Positions 10,683 to 21,085 are shown, counted from the first letter of the stretch. The stretch: DNA of 64,000 nt from Novosphingobium sp. (GCF_027486195.1 NZ_JAIXPP010000001.1:1-64000), one strand, 5' to 3'. Notes: generated from the letters alone by a model not told the origin. Numbers and translations: made by a program.

Positions 10683-11033
10683 AAACGGGGTCGTCTCCGA
10701 AGGGGGGCGCTTGCTTTCCCGTGCGATGGGATCGCAATCCGCCAGGATGCATCTGATGGCGAGCGACGCCCACGCCTGCAAACACAACCGGCGTGGCGGC
10801 GTGGCTGCACCGACATCGCGGCGCCCTACGCCGTGTCTCGGCCTATGTCACGGATTGTTGTTCAACGGGATCCAAGCGGTGTGTACGCGCAGAGCGCGTG
10901 GTATGGCCCGTGTTGCCATAAACAGAGTTCCGACGCTGAGACTGGAATGTCGATATCTGGGGGAAAGCGGCCACCGAACCACGCATGCTCGCGAGCGGAG
11001 GTAACGCCCACATTAGCCCCTTCCAAACCCGCA

Positions 11034-11066
11034 ACAAAAAAACGCCGCCCCCTTCCGGGAGCGGCG
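11034..11066 (-). terminator. Rho-independent terminator for the cytochrome c gene
   Basis: CGCCGCTCCC-GGAA-GGGGGCGGCG followed by TTTTTTT on the minus strand. Confidence 0.85.
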
Positions 11067-11093
11067 CTCTTTCTGTGCTGAAAGCAGCGAGGC

Positions 11094-11612
11094 TTACTTC
11101 GTCGCGCTGGTCAGGTAGGCGATCACGTCCGCGCGGTCCTGGCCCTTGGCGAGGCCGGCGAAGGCCATCTTGGTGCCGGGGACGACGCGGGCCGGCTTTT
11201 CCAGATACTGGTAAAGCTTCTCGGGCGTCCAGGTGATGCCGCTTTCCTTGTTCGCGCTCGAATAGGAGAAGCCGGCGATCTGACCAGCCTTGCGGCCGAT
11301 GATACCGTGCAGCGACGGACCGATGCGGTTCACGCCCGGATCGATCACGTGGCAGGTCTTGCACTGGGTGAACACCTTCTCACCCGCAGCCGCATCGCCC
11401 TTCATGTCGGCGAACTTGGTGCCGTCGAGGGTGTCGGTCGCGTCGGCAGCAACCTTGGTTGCAGCAGCAGGTGCAGCAGCATCAGCAGCCGGTGCGGCCG
11501 CCGCAGGAGCTTCGGCAGGCGCCGCAGCTTCTTCCTTCTTGCCGCCGCAAGCCGCCAGGGCGGCAGACAGGGCGATCAGACCGAGGTATCCTCTCAAATT
11601 GCTCATGGCCAC
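11094..11612 (-). CDS. Class I cytochrome c (c2/c550-like) lipoprotein
   Basis: Lipobox AACGGK, Ala/Pro linker, CKTCH haem motif, distal PGTKMAFAG. Confidence 0.9.
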   Translation of the reverse strand: MAMSNLRGYLGLIALSAALAACGGKKEEAAAPAEAPAAAAPAADAAAPAAATKVAADATDTLDGTKFADMKGDAAAGEKVFTQCKTCHVIDPGVNRIGPSLHGIIGRKAGQIAGFSYSSANKESGITWTPEKLYQYLEKPARVVPGTKMAFAGLAKGQDRADVIAYLTSATK

Positions 11613-11869
11613 TCCTCTACGAAACTGGGACAGTTCAAAACTGCCGAACGATTATGACGAAAAATCCGGACCGGCAACCGACAAACGCGGCTTGGCGGCC
11701 ATGGACAGGCTTCCTTACACACATTTAATCTTCACCCGGATCAGCGCCCGGGCAATTGTCCTCAAGGGCATGTCGCGCGGGGCCGCCTGATCTGCCATCG
11801 CGCCGCAGTTTTGCGCGGTGCCCAGCACCCTTTGACAGCAGCGCCGGAGCGACCGTAAAGGCGGATGGG

Positions 11870-13435
11870 ATGAGGGTATGGCCGTTCTCGGTACTGGTTG
11901 ATACGCGCACCGCAGCGGCGCGCGAAAAGCCCTTGGGCGAGCTGGCGGTTATTCTCCTGCTCAGCGCGCTGGCCGCCCTGCCCGCGATTGCAGCGCCGGT
12001 GCTGCCGCTGATCGATCTTGGCGGACACATCGCGCGCTATGCGGTGCAGCTCGATGCCGGCCGATCCGAAGTACTCCGCAATTGGTACAGCTTCGAATGG
12101 GGGCTGCTGCCCAACCTCGGCGTCGATCTGCTGGTGCAGCTGCTCGCGCCGGTCATGGGGCTGGAGCCGGCGGTGCACCTCATCGTCGGATCGATTCCGC
12201 CACTGACGGTTTCGGGCATGCTGCTGCTTTCGCGCGCAGCACACGGGCGGATCGGAGTGAACGCGCTCTATGCGCTGCCGCTCGCGATCTCGCTGCCCTA
12301 TCTCTACGGTTTCGCCAATTTCGCACTTTCGATCGCGCTGGCCTTCCACGCCATGGCACTGTGGATTGCGCTGGAGCGGCGGCCGGTGCTGCGCACGGCG
12401 CTGTTCGTGCCGATCGGGTTCCTGCTGTGGGTGTGCCATCTCGTCGGCTGGGCGGTGTTCAGCCTAGTGGCGGGGATGACCGCACTGGTGGCGAACTGGC
12501 GCAGCGGTCCGGGGGGCCGCAAGGGTTTCGCAACCACGGTGATCGCGACGGGCCTGATGACCGCGCCGCTGCTGCTTGGCCCGATCATCGGCGTGCTGAC
12601 GCAGCGGCCGGGCAAGGAAGCCATCGCGCTGCTGGCCAACAATGATGCGCCGCGCAAGATCGTCTGGCTGATCATGGCGATGGCGGATCGCTGGCTGGGA
12701 TGGGATGCAGCCTGCGCGGGGGTGATCGCGCTGGTGCTCTATATCAGCCTGCGCACGCGCGGCTTCGTTGTGAACTGGGGGCTGATGGCCGCGGCGCTCG
12801 CGCTGCTGGGGCTCTATCTGCTGATGCCCGATACGATCATGGGATCGCGCTTTGCCGACATGCGGCTGGGCCCGGTGATTCTGGCGCTGCTGGTGCTGGC
12901 CAGCGCGCCGGGCGAACACGTCGATCCGCGGCTGACGCGCTGGCTGCTGATCGGCGGTCTAGTATTCTCCGGGGCGCGGCTGGCCACCAACACTGCGAGC
13001 ATGGCGCTGGCCGGCCACCAGTTTGCCGAGACGCTGACCGCGATCGAGGCGGCACCGCGCGGGGTGAACCTCGTCTCGCTCTATATCGACGAGTGCAACG
13101 GCTGGAACACCGACCGGCGGCGGCACATCATGGGTTATGGCCTGGCGCGGCGGCACTTGTTTGACAACGGGCAGTGGCAGCTGCCGAGCGGACAGCTGAT
13201 CAGCATCCACAATCCGCGCCTTGCCCCGTTCGACCGGGACCCTTCGACGATCACGTTCATGGAGCCCTGCGGCGATTCGCCCGCCCTGCCCGAAGTTGTC
13301 GCCGCGATCCCGCGCGCGGCGCGCTTCCTGTGGGTGATCCGGATCGATCCGGCGACGCGCCTGCCCGGCTGGGAACCGCTGCGCAAGACGGCGGACAGCG
13401 TGCTCTATCGTCGCTTGAAAACTCCACCAAATTGA
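11870..13435 (+). CDS. Polytopic membrane protein of unknown function (glycosyltransferase-C-like topology)
   Basis: Many hydrophobic segments; ATG at 11870 inside ORF 11756..13435. Confidence 0.6.
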   Translation: MRVWPFSVLVDTRTAAAREKPLGELAVILLLSALAALPAIAAPVLPLIDLGGHIARYAVQLDAGRSEVLRNWYSFEWGLLPNLGVDLLVQLLAPVMGLEPAVHLIVGSIPPLTVSGMLLLSRAAHGRIGVNALYALPLAISLPYLYGFANFALSIALAFHAMALWIALERRPVLRTALFVPIGFLLWVCHLVGWAVFSLVAGMTALVANWRSGPGGRKGFATTVIATGLMTAPLLLGPIIGVLTQRPGKEAIALLANNDAPRKIVWLIMAMADRWLGWDAACAGVIALVLYISLRTRGFVVNWGLMAAALALLGLYLLMPDTIMGSRFADMRLGPVILALLVLASAPGEHVDPRLTRWLLIGGLVFSGARLATNTASMALAGHQFAETLTAIEAAPRGVNLVSLYIDECNGWNTDRRRHIMGYGLARRHLFDNGQWQLPSGQLISIHNPRLAPFDRDPSTITFMEPCGDSPALPEVVAAIPRAARFLWVIRIDPATRLPGWEPLRKTADSVLYRRLKTPPN

Positions 13436-13473
13436 TTGACTATAATCATAACCTTCCAGAGCAGGATGCCCCG

Positions 13474-14769
13474 ATGACCGACCTCAGCAAAGCCAAGCCC
13501 GAAACCCTCGCCCTCCACGCCGGCTGGCGCGCCGATCCGACGACCGGCTCGGTCGCGGTGCCGATCCACCAGACGACCTCGTACCAGTTCCATTCGACCG
13601 AGCACGCCGCGAACCTCTTTGCGCTCAAGGAACTGGGCAACATCTACACCCGGCTGATGAACCCGACGACCGATGTGCTGGAACAGCGCATGGCCGCGAT
13701 CGAAGGCGGCGTGGCGGCGCTGGCAGTCTCGTCCGGCCAGTCGGCGACGACGCTTGCCATCCTCAACCTTGCCAAGGCGGGCGACAATATCGTCGCCTCG
13801 ACCAACCTCTACGGTGGGACCTGGAACCTGCTGGCGAACACGCTGCGCGATCTGGGCATCGAGACGCGGTTCGTCGATCCGGCGGACGTGGAAGGTTTCC
13901 GCCGCGCGACCGATGACAAGACGCGCGCCTACTATGCCGAATCGCTGCCCAATCCGAAGCTGGAGGTCTTTCCGATTGCCGAGGTGGCCGCGATCGGACG
14001 TGAATACGGCATCCCGCTGATCATGGACAACACAGCGGCGCCGCTGCTGATCAAGCCGTTCGAGCATGGCGCGGCGGTGGTGGTCTATTCGGCGACCAAG
14101 TACATCGGCGGGCACGGCACCTCGATCGGCGGGTTGATCATCGATGGCGGCAACTTCGACTGGGAAGCCTTCCCCGAACGCCAGCCGCACCTCAACACGC
14201 CGGATGCGAGCTATCACGGCGCGGTCTGGGCGCGCGACATCAAGCCGCTGGGACCGATTGCCTACATCATCCGCGCGCGGGTGGTACTGCTGCGCGATCT
14301 GGGCAACGCGCTCTCGCCGATGAGCGCGTTCCAGCTGATCCAGGGGCTGGAAACGATGCCGCTGCGCATCGAGCGGCACTGCGAGAACGCGGTGAAGGTG
14401 GCGGCGTTCCTTGCCGCGCATCCCAAGGTGGCTTCGGTAATCCATCCTTCGGTTGCGACAGGCCGGGCGGCGGACCTTGCCGCCAAGTACCTGACGCGCG
14501 GCCAGGGCGGGCTGGTCGGCTTCGAACTCAAGGACGGAGCCGAAGCGGGCAAGCGCTTCATCGATGCGCTGGGGCTGTTCTACCACGTGGCGAACATTGG
14601 CGATGCGCGCAGCCTTGCGATCCATCCCGCCTCGACCACGCATTCGCAGCTTTCGGTGGAAGAGCAGGCCGCGAGCGGCGTGACGCCGGGCTATGTGCGG
14701 CTTTCGATCGGGATCGAGCATATCGACGATATCCTCGCCGATCTGGGCACAGCGCTGGACGCGGCGTAA
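13474..14769 (+). CDS. metY: O-acetylhomoserine sulfhydrylase / aminocarboxypropyltransferase (Cys/Met PLP family)
   Basis: Conserved QTTSYQF, YTRLMNPTTDVLEQRMAAIEGG, YSATKYIGGHG PLP-lysine motif, IGIEHIDDI. Confidence 0.9.
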   Translation: MTDLSKAKPETLALHAGWRADPTTGSVAVPIHQTTSYQFHSTEHAANLFALKELGNIYTRLMNPTTDVLEQRMAAIEGGVAALAVSSGQSATTLAILNLAKAGDNIVASTNLYGGTWNLLANTLRDLGIETRFVDPADVEGFRRATDDKTRAYYAESLPNPKLEVFPIAEVAAIGREYGIPLIMDNTAAPLLIKPFEHGAAVVVYSATKYIGGHGTSIGGLIIDGGNFDWEAFPERQPHLNTPDASYHGAVWARDIKPLGPIAYIIRARVVLLRDLGNALSPMSAFQLIQGLETMPLRIERHCENAVKVAAFLAAHPKVASVIHPSVATGRAADLAAKYLTRGQGGLVGFELKDGAEAGKRFIDALGLFYHVANIGDARSLAIHPASTTHSQLSVEEQAASGVTPGYVRLSIGIEHIDDILADLGTALDAA

Positions 14770-14789
14770 GGGCTGCCTGCCCCCACTAT

Positions 14790-14874
14790 CGTCATTGCGA
14801 GCGTAGCGGAGCAATCCAGAGCGTCAGGCACGACCGCTCTGGATTGCTTCGTCGCTTAGCTCCTCGCAATGACG
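14790..14874. repeat. Intergenic palindromic repeat element (CGTCATTGCGAGCG...CAATCCAGAGCG type)
   Basis: CGTCATTGCGAGCG / CCTCGCAATGACG outer arms and CAATCCAGAGCG / CGCTCTGGATTG inner arms. Confidence 0.85.
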
Positions 14875-14905
14875 AGGTTTGGAGGTGGGTTTGGGGTCCG
14901 CGCTC

Positions 14906-16627
14906 CTAGTACCCCACCGCCATGCCGTCCTTGCGGTGGTCCGAACCGGCGCGGTAGGCGCCGGTTTTCGGATCGATCATGATGCCCTGATAGCCGCCCA
15001 TTTCCGAACCATCGTCGCGCATCACCTTGTGGCCGCGCGCGGCGAGATCGGTGCCGACGAGATCATAGAGGCCGCTTTCGAGGCGCAGCACGTTGGACTG
15101 CTGGCTGTGGTTGAAACGGGCGGCGTCGCTGGCGCTCTGCACATTGGCCCCGAAGGCGAGGAGGTTGGCGAGGACCTGTGCCTGCCCCTGCGCCTGCTGG
15201 CCGCCCTGCATCACGCCGAACGAATAGTAAGGCTTGCCGTCCTGCGTCACGAAGCCGGGGATGATCGTGTAGAACGGGCGCTTTCCCGGGGCCAAGGCAT
15301 TGGGGCTGGCGGGATCGAGCGAGAAAGCATTGCCGCGGTTGCTCAGCGTGAAGCCGTAGCCGGGCACGGTGATGCCGGAGCCGAAGAAATCATAGACCGA
15401 GTAGATCAGCGAGACGACGTTGCCGTCCTTGTCCGCCGTCGTGATATAGGCGGTGCCGCCCAGCGCGGGCGCATCGGGGCCAATGGCGGCGGCCTTTTTC
15501 ATGTCGATCCGGCTGCATTGCTGCGCGGCGTATTCCTTCGAAACGAGGCGGGCGACGGAGATCGCGGAATAGTCCGGATCGCCATTGAAGCGCTTGAGAT
15601 CGGCGTAGGCGAGCTTCTTGGCCTCGACCATCAGGTGCCAGTAATCGGCGGAGCGCGGGCCGAGTTTGGCGGGATCGAGCCCGAGTTTGGCCGGGCAGAC
15701 TTCGAGCATGTTCATGATCTGGAGCACGGCGAAACCCTGCGTGCTCGGCGGCATTTCGTGGATGGTGTAGCCCTTGAAGGTGGTGCTGATCGGTTCGACC
15801 CAGCGAGCGTGGATCGTATCGAAGTCCTTCAAGGCAAAACCGCCGCCAAGGCTCTGGGATTTGGCGACAATCGCATCGGCAATCGGCCCCTTGTAGAAGG
15901 CATCGCGCCCGCCGCTGGCGATGAGGCGGAAGGCCTTGGCGAGATCGGGATTGCGGAAGATATCCCCCCAGCCGAGCGACTTGCCGCCGGGCATGTAGGT
16001 CTTGGCCGAGTCCGGATCCTTCGCCAGCAGCTTCGCGCTGACCTGCCATTCGCCGCCGATCCGTTCGGTGAGCGGGAAACCCTGCTCGGCGATGCGGATG
16101 GCGGGCTGGAGCGCTTGCGCCATGCCGAGCTTGCCATAGCGGGCGAGCAGCACAGACCACCCATCGACCGCGCCGGGGACAAGCGCGGTGTGGATGCCTT
16201 CCTCCGGCATCGCCGCGCCGAACATCTTGCGGTAGCGTTCAAGGCTGGCACCGCTGGGCGCACGGCCCGCGGCATCGAGCGCGACGAGGCGCTTTTCCTT
16301 GGCGACCCACGCAATCACGAACATGTCCCCGCCGATGCCGGTCGCTTCGGGCTCCACCACGTTGATTGCGGCGGCAGTGGCCACGGCGGCATCGAAGGCA
16401 TTGCCGCCAGCATGCAGCACTTCAAGCCCGGCTTCGGCGGCGAGCGGCTGGCTGGTCGCGACCATGCCGTTCATCGCCATGACTTCGGAGCGGCTTTGCG
16501 CGGTCCAGCCCCCTGCCCGGTCGCCGCGCACGGCGTCGAAGGGTACGGGATCGGCGCGGCTGGCAAGCGGGGTCAGCGCGAGCAGCGCGGTTCCAGCAAG
16601 AAGGCGAAGGTTGAGGCGAAGGGCCAT
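14906..16627 (-). CDS. ggt: Gamma-glutamyltranspeptidase (GGT), secreted
   Basis: GGNAFDAAVATAAAINVVEPEATGIGGDMFVI, catalytic-Thr region GGTAYITTADKDGN; start MALRLN at 16627. Confidence 0.88.
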   Translation of the reverse strand: MALRLNLRLLAGTALLALTPLASRADPVPFDAVRGDRAGGWTAQSRSEVMAMNGMVATSQPLAAEAGLEVLHAGGNAFDAAVATAAAINVVEPEATGIGGDMFVIAWVAKEKRLVALDAAGRAPSGASLERYRKMFGAAMPEEGIHTALVPGAVDGWSVLLARYGKLGMAQALQPAIRIAEQGFPLTERIGGEWQVSAKLLAKDPDSAKTYMPGGKSLGWGDIFRNPDLAKAFRLIASGGRDAFYKGPIADAIVAKSQSLGGGFALKDFDTIHARWVEPISTTFKGYTIHEMPPSTQGFAVLQIMNMLEVCPAKLGLDPAKLGPRSADYWHLMVEAKKLAYADLKRFNGDPDYSAISVARLVSKEYAAQQCSRIDMKKAAAIGPDAPALGGTAYITTADKDGNVVSLIYSVYDFFGSGITVPGYGFTLSNRGNAFSLDPASPNALAPGKRPFYTIIPGFVTQDGKPYYSFGVMQGGQQAQGQAQVLANLLAFGANVQSASDAARFNHSQQSNVLRLESGLYDLVGTDLAARGHKVMRDDGSEMGGYQGIMIDPKTGAYRAGSDHRKDGMAVGY

Positions 16628-16631
16628 CGGA

Positions 16632-17033
16632 TCAGGCCTGCGCCGCAAGCAGCAGGCACCAGCCGGCAAGCACCAGCATCGTCAGCCACGTACCGATCAC
16701 GCCGAGCGAGCGCGGCAGCGGCGGCTTGGTATCGACCGGCGCGTAGAGGCCGACGATATGCGCAGCGCGCGCGGCGAGAAACAGCCCTGCCACGACCTTG
16801 AGCCCGAGCGGCGAGGCATGCGCCAATTCGAGCACGCCGAGCATCAGAATCACGATCGGCGCATGCTCGGCCAGATTGGCGTGCGAGCGGCTCGCGCTGA
16901 TCAGTTTGGCATCGCCCTTGTCACCAAAGGCGGCGCCGATCCGCATGCGCTGGCGCACGGTATCGATAGCGGTGATCAGAAGCATGATCGCACAAACGGC
17001 AGTGACGAAGGCAGTAACGGGCAGGATGATCAT
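16632..17033 (-). CDS. MAPEG-family membrane protein
   Basis: Four TM helices, RSHANLAEHAPIVILMLGVLEL motif. Confidence 0.8.
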   Translation of the reverse strand: MIILPVTAFVTAVCAIMLLITAIDTVRQRMRIGAAFGDKGDAKLISASRSHANLAEHAPIVILMLGVLELAHASPLGLKVVAGLFLAARAAHIVGLYAPVDTKPPLPRSLGVIGTWLTMLVLAGWCLLLAAQA

Positions 17034-17058
17034 GCAGTGTTCCTTGTGGCGGTGCAGG

Positions 17059-17484
17059 TCAGGCCTTGGTCCAGCCGTGCGAGAGCAATTTTACGGTGAC
17101 TTTGCCGGTGGCGACGGTGACGCCGTCTGCGTCCACCATCGGAAATTCGGCAAGATAGCCCGCGCTGCCCTTGCGTTCGAGATCAGCGAGGAGGCCTTCA
17201 AGCGCGGGTTCGTCGAGGCTGAATTCGGCGAAGACGTCGGTCGCGGCCATCTTGTGGAAGGCAACCGCGATATCCTTGATGATCGGGTAGAAGCGCTCAG
17301 GTTCGAGGATCGAAATGCCGGGGATGGCGGCAGTCGCTTCGGCCAGTACGGTGAAGGCGCCCATGTACATCACGCCGACGTGGTTCTCGTTGCCCGCAAG
17401 CGGCATGCGGTAGCGCGCATGGCCGCGCCCGGATTCGAGGAGTTGAATGCCGGTGCGTTCGACGAATTCGACGCGGTAGGTCAT
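17059..17484 (-). CDS. Hotdog-fold thioesterase-like protein (DUF4442/PaaI-like)
   Basis: GNENHVGVMYMGAFTVLAEATAAIPG hotdog helix motif. Confidence 0.65.
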   Translation of the reverse strand: MTYRVEFVERTGIQLLESGRGHARYRMPLAGNENHVGVMYMGAFTVLAEATAAIPGISILEPERFYPIIKDIAVAFHKMAATDVFAEFSLDEPALEGLLADLERKGSAGYLAEFPMVDADGVTVATGKVTVKLLSHGWTKA

Positions 17485-17494
17485 TTGGAGGTCC

Positions 17495-19234
17495 TTATGC
17501 CTTGTACTTCACGTCGCCGCCGACAAGCGTTTGCTGGACGCGGATATCCTTGATTTTTTCGGGATCGACGGCGGCGGGATCGCCATCGAGAATGACCATG
17601 TCGGCCAGCTTGCCGGGGCTGAGGGTGCCCTTGAGGTCTTCCTCGAACGAGGCGTGCGCGCCGTTGCTGGAGAGGACTTTCAGGCCTTCCATCACGGTGA
17701 TCTTCTGGCTGGGGCCCCAGATCTCCCCGTTCCAGCCCTTGCGCGTGACCATGCCCTGGAGGCCCATGAGCGGCGCGAACGGCCCGGGCGGAAAATCGGA
17801 GCCGGCGCAGACCGGGACGCCCGCGTCTATCATCATGCGGTAGGCCATCATGTGTTCCATCATCTCCGCGCCGTAGAAATGGAACTTGTCGGCATTGTAG
17901 TAGGCGTAGCTGGTGAACAGCGCCGGGACCGCGCCCAAGGCCTTGATCCGGCCGACAAGTTGCGGCGAGACATTGGTGCAGTGGGTGATCTTGGGGCGGC
18001 GGTCGGCGGGGCCGAGCAGCTTCATGCCGCGTTCGTAGGCGGTGAGCACCATGGCGATGGCGACATCGCCGTTGGCGTGGAAATTGGGCTGGATCCCGGC
18101 GCGCATCTGCTTTTCGACGAGGGCATCGAGGCCCTCCTGCGTCTGCATGATATTGCCGTAATAAGCCGGCGTGCGGCCCGGATAGGGCGTGGCGCGCGAC
18201 ATCGTGCGTTCGGAGAAGGAGCCGTCGGAGAACTGCTCGGCAGTGGCGCCGAAGCGGATCCATTCATCGCCGAAGCCGGTTCGCACGCCATTGGCGATCA
18301 TGGCATCGAGCATGGCGCCCGAGGTTTCATAGGTCACGCGGTGGTTGAGGCGGCCCTCGCGCCGGATTTGCTGGATCGCGGCGAAATCGTCGGCAAGGCC
18401 GGTACTCCCGCCGACGAGGCCCGGAGCGGTGTGGCACACGCTGGTGAGGCCGTAACGGACGAATTCGGCGCTGATCTTGGCCTGTCCGGCAATGGCGCGG
18501 GCGCGCAGCTGTTCGGGCGTGAGGTCGGGCTCCTTCGCGGCATCGCGCACGAAATTGAGTGCGGCATCGGTGAGGCGGCCAGTGAGATTGCCATTGGCAT
18601 CGCGGTCATAGGTGCCGCCGAAGGGATTGGGCGTATCGCGGGTGATCCCGGCGTTCTTCAGCGCAAAGCCATTGACCACGCCGGTGTGCCCGCCGCGGTG
18701 GGTGACGATGACCGGATGCGTGGTGGAAACGCGGTCCAGATCGGCCATGACGAGCGGGCGGCCGTCCTTGATCTTGGTATCATCGTAGAATTCGCCGCGC
18801 ACGAGGCGGCCCGGCGGGGTTTGCAGGGCGCGATCGCGCAGCAGCGTGATGATACGGTCGATGGTGAAGAACTCGACCTCGAACGGATTGCCGACAAGCA
18901 CATCGCCAAGGAGGCTTTCACCGACGGCGTGGAGGTGCGCATCGTTGAAGCCGGGGACAATGGCTTGCCCTCCTAGATCAATCACTTCGGTGCGGGACGT
19001 GGCAAGCGACTTGAGCTCGGCCCAGGTGCCGACGCCGACGATGCGGCTGCCCGCGATGGCGAGTGCATCGGCGGACTGGATCGCGGGATCGAGCGTGTGG
19101 ATGCGCGCACCCTTGTAGATGCGCGTGGGCGCGGGATCGAGCACGGCGGCCATGGCGCGGGGCGAGATGCCGGCCAGCGTAAGCGCACCGCCGGACCCGA
19201 TAAAACCGCGCCGCGTGATTGCCAGTGATGCCAT
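17495..19234 (-). CDS. Tat-exported amidohydrolase, YtcJ-like
   Basis: Twin-arginine start MASLAITRRGFIGSGG; VPGFNDAHLHAVGE metal motif; CAGSDFPPGPFAP. Confidence 0.85.
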   Translation of the reverse strand: MASLAITRRGFIGSGGALTLAGISPRAMAAVLDPAPTRIYKGARIHTLDPAIQSADALAIAGSRIVGVGTWAELKSLATSRTEVIDLGGQAIVPGFNDAHLHAVGESLLGDVLVGNPFEVEFFTIDRIITLLRDRALQTPPGRLVRGEFYDDTKIKDGRPLVMADLDRVSTTHPVIVTHRGGHTGVVNGFALKNAGITRDTPNPFGGTYDRDANGNLTGRLTDAALNFVRDAAKEPDLTPEQLRARAIAGQAKISAEFVRYGLTSVCHTAPGLVGGSTGLADDFAAIQQIRREGRLNHRVTYETSGAMLDAMIANGVRTGFGDEWIRFGATAEQFSDGSFSERTMSRATPYPGRTPAYYGNIMQTQEGLDALVEKQMRAGIQPNFHANGDVAIAMVLTAYERGMKLLGPADRRPKITHCTNVSPQLVGRIKALGAVPALFTSYAYYNADKFHFYGAEMMEHMMAYRMMIDAGVPVCAGSDFPPGPFAPLMGLQGMVTRKGWNGEIWGPSQKITVMEGLKVLSSNGAHASFEEDLKGTLSPGKLADMVILDGDPAAVDPEKIKDIRVQQTLVGGDVKYKA

Positions 19235-19309
19235 GGACTGCCCTCCCCCAATAAGCCTCCACATCGTGCGGGGTTGAGGCGCTACTGGCAAGGGGGATGG
19301 TGGCCGCCG

Positions 19310-21085
19310 CTAGAGCACGCGCAGCAGTGCAGTTCCTTCGGCGCCGCCTTGCCCATCGAGCGCGGCGCGCAGCAGGGCTCGGGTGACCTTGCATTGATCC
19401 GAGGGGCTGCCGCTGTTGCTGATCGCATCGCGCACGCGCTTTTCCGGCAGGCCGGTTACAGTGATGACCTTGCCGATGAGCGCCCCCGGAATCCGCGCGC
19501 TGGTGACCGAGGGCGGCTTTGGCGCCGCGAGCAGGCCCTTCTCGACCATTTCGGCCGCCAGGGCGCGTTCCCTGGTGCGGATTTCATCTGGCACGACGAG
19601 GTCTTGCATCTTCTCCATCTTGAGCACGCGCATGCACAGATCGGGGCCCTGCTTGCTCGCGGCGTCGAGCATCGCGAGGCGAAGGGCGACTGTCTTGCGC
19701 AGGATCGGGCCTTGCGCATTGCGGCCATCGAGCTGGGCGCGCAGCCGGACATATTCGAGCACATCGGCCATGACACCAGCTTCGCTGCGGCCTTCCCGGC
19801 GCGAGGCGCGGATGCGGTCTTCGAAATCCGAGGCGAGGCTGGCCTGCTGCTCGCGCAGTCGCTCGATCGTGGTGCCCTGACCGAACACTTCTGCAAGCGC
19901 CCTGTCGCGGATCGTGATGAACTGCGGATCGGGCGATGCGAGGGCAGCTGGCGGGCCGAACACGTTGGCGGGCGGCGCAACAGGATCGGGCGCGATGCCG
20001 CGCAGCACGGCCATCAGGATCTGCAAGCCGACGACCACCGAGATCGCGTAGCCAGAGTTGAAGGTGAAGCCGGTGCCAAAGATGCGGAACACGCCGAAGC
20101 CCTGCCCACGCGCCGCCGCGCCGTCGTCCCACGAAACCACGCGTTCGCGCGGGAAGTGGTTTTCGAGTTCGGGGAAGTGCTTGCGCACGCCTTCCAGAAG
20201 CTGGTTGATTTCGGCGCGTTTGACCCGGAACCTGTCGATCACGGTGGCGCTGCCCGGGCGCGTCAGTTCGGTCCAGGCCTTGTGAAGCTGGTGATCGGGC
20301 TCGGTCACCTTGTCCTGGAAGCGCAGCCCGCGCAGGCGCGCGTTGAGCCAGGCGATCGAGGGTCGCTCGGTGATCTGGCCGCGTTCGTTCTCCCAGCCAA
20401 ACGCTTCGGCACTGGGGCGCAGAAGCGGCGCGCTGCGGGGCCAGGTTTCGGCGAGGAGATCAGCGAGCCACTCCTCGATCCGCGCATGGCGGGTAAGATC
20501 GGCGGTGGCCGCTTCGGCGAGCAGCACTCGCAAGCAGCGCTGGGCGAAGGCATCCTGCTCGTCGGTCAGCGGGCCAAGCTCCGCCTCAGGATCGTGGAGC
20601 AGCCGCGCCAGATCGCCATCGGGGTGGGCGAGATAGCCGACATCGGCGCGCAGCGGCTGGGCGCTTTCGATGAGCGGCGGACCGGCGATCGCGCGCAGGG
20701 CGGCTGCGGGGGTCGCGGGGGCGTGGATCGGCTGCGGCGCGAGCACAGCGGGTTCGGCATGGGGCACCGCCCCTGCATTGAGGAGCGGCAGGTCCGCCGC
20801 CTGCGGGTGCGCCAGCGTGGGCGCTCCATAGAGCCACGGCTCGGCCGGGTGCGCGGCGGTTTCTTCGGGCACATCCGCAGCTTCGACCGGCTGCTGAGGC
20901 GGCGGGGCAGCGGCGACCTTGGCGGCGCGCAGGGCAATGTCGCGGGCCTGACGCAGGCGCGCGTAGCCTTCCGGATCGGCATCCGGGTCCATTGCCTTGT
21001 AGAGCGCGGCATAGGCCTTGCGGATGGCGGGGACATCCGCGCCGGCGCGAAGCCCAAGGTGCCGGAGCGCGGCGGACGGCGTCAC
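19310..21085 (-). CDS. J-domain-like membrane protein lacking canonical HPD
   Basis: N-terminal AALRHLGLRAGADVPAIRKAYAALYKAMDPDADPEGYARLRQARDIAL resembles a J-domain with DPD in place of HPD; one C-terminal TM; overlaps the Hsp70 gene by 4 bp. Confidence 0.65.
   Translation of the reverse strand: MTPSAALRHLGLRAGADVPAIRKAYAALYKAMDPDADPEGYARLRQARDIALRAAKVAAAPPPQQPVEAADVPEETAAHPAEPWLYGAPTLAHPQAADLPLLNAGAVPHAEPAVLAPQPIHAPATPAAALRAIAGPPLIESAQPLRADVGYLAHPDGDLARLLHDPEAELGPLTDEQDAFAQRCLRVLLAEAATADLTRHARIEEWLADLLAETWPRSAPLLRPSAEAFGWENERGQITERPSIAWLNARLRGLRFQDKVTEPDHQLHKAWTELTRPGSATVIDRFRVKRAEINQLLEGVRKHFPELENHFPRERVVSWDDGAAARGQGFGVFRIFGTGFTFNSGYAISVVVGLQILMAVLRGIAPDPVAPPANVFGPPAALASPDPQFITIRDRALAEVFGQGTTIERLREQQASLASDFEDRIRASRREGRSEAGVMADVLEYVRLRAQLDGRNAQGPILRKTVALRLAMLDAASKQGPDLCMRVLKMEKMQDLVVPDEIRTRERALAAEMVEKGLLAAPKPPSVTSARIPGALIGKVITVTGLPEKRVRDAISNSGSPSDQCKVTRALLRAALDGQGGAEGTALLRVL

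Noticed and set aside
10790-11030. Extension of ORF 10843..11364 as a gene or ncRNA upstream of DUF6481
   Set aside because: Mostly antisense or frame-shifted to cytochrome c and unsupported; no convincing structure
13436-13473. SAM-responsive riboswitch upstream of metY
   Set aside because: Only 38 bp between genes and no SAM-II or SAM/SAH-like pseudoknot seen; TATAAT at 13441 is a better reading but lacks a well-spaced -35
14879-16801. 640-aa plus-strand ORF opposite GGT
   Set aside because: Antisense shadow ORF; composition biased, no recognisable motifs
17531-18976. 481-aa plus-strand ORF opposite the Tat amidohydrolase
   Set aside because: Antisense shadow ORF without family motifs
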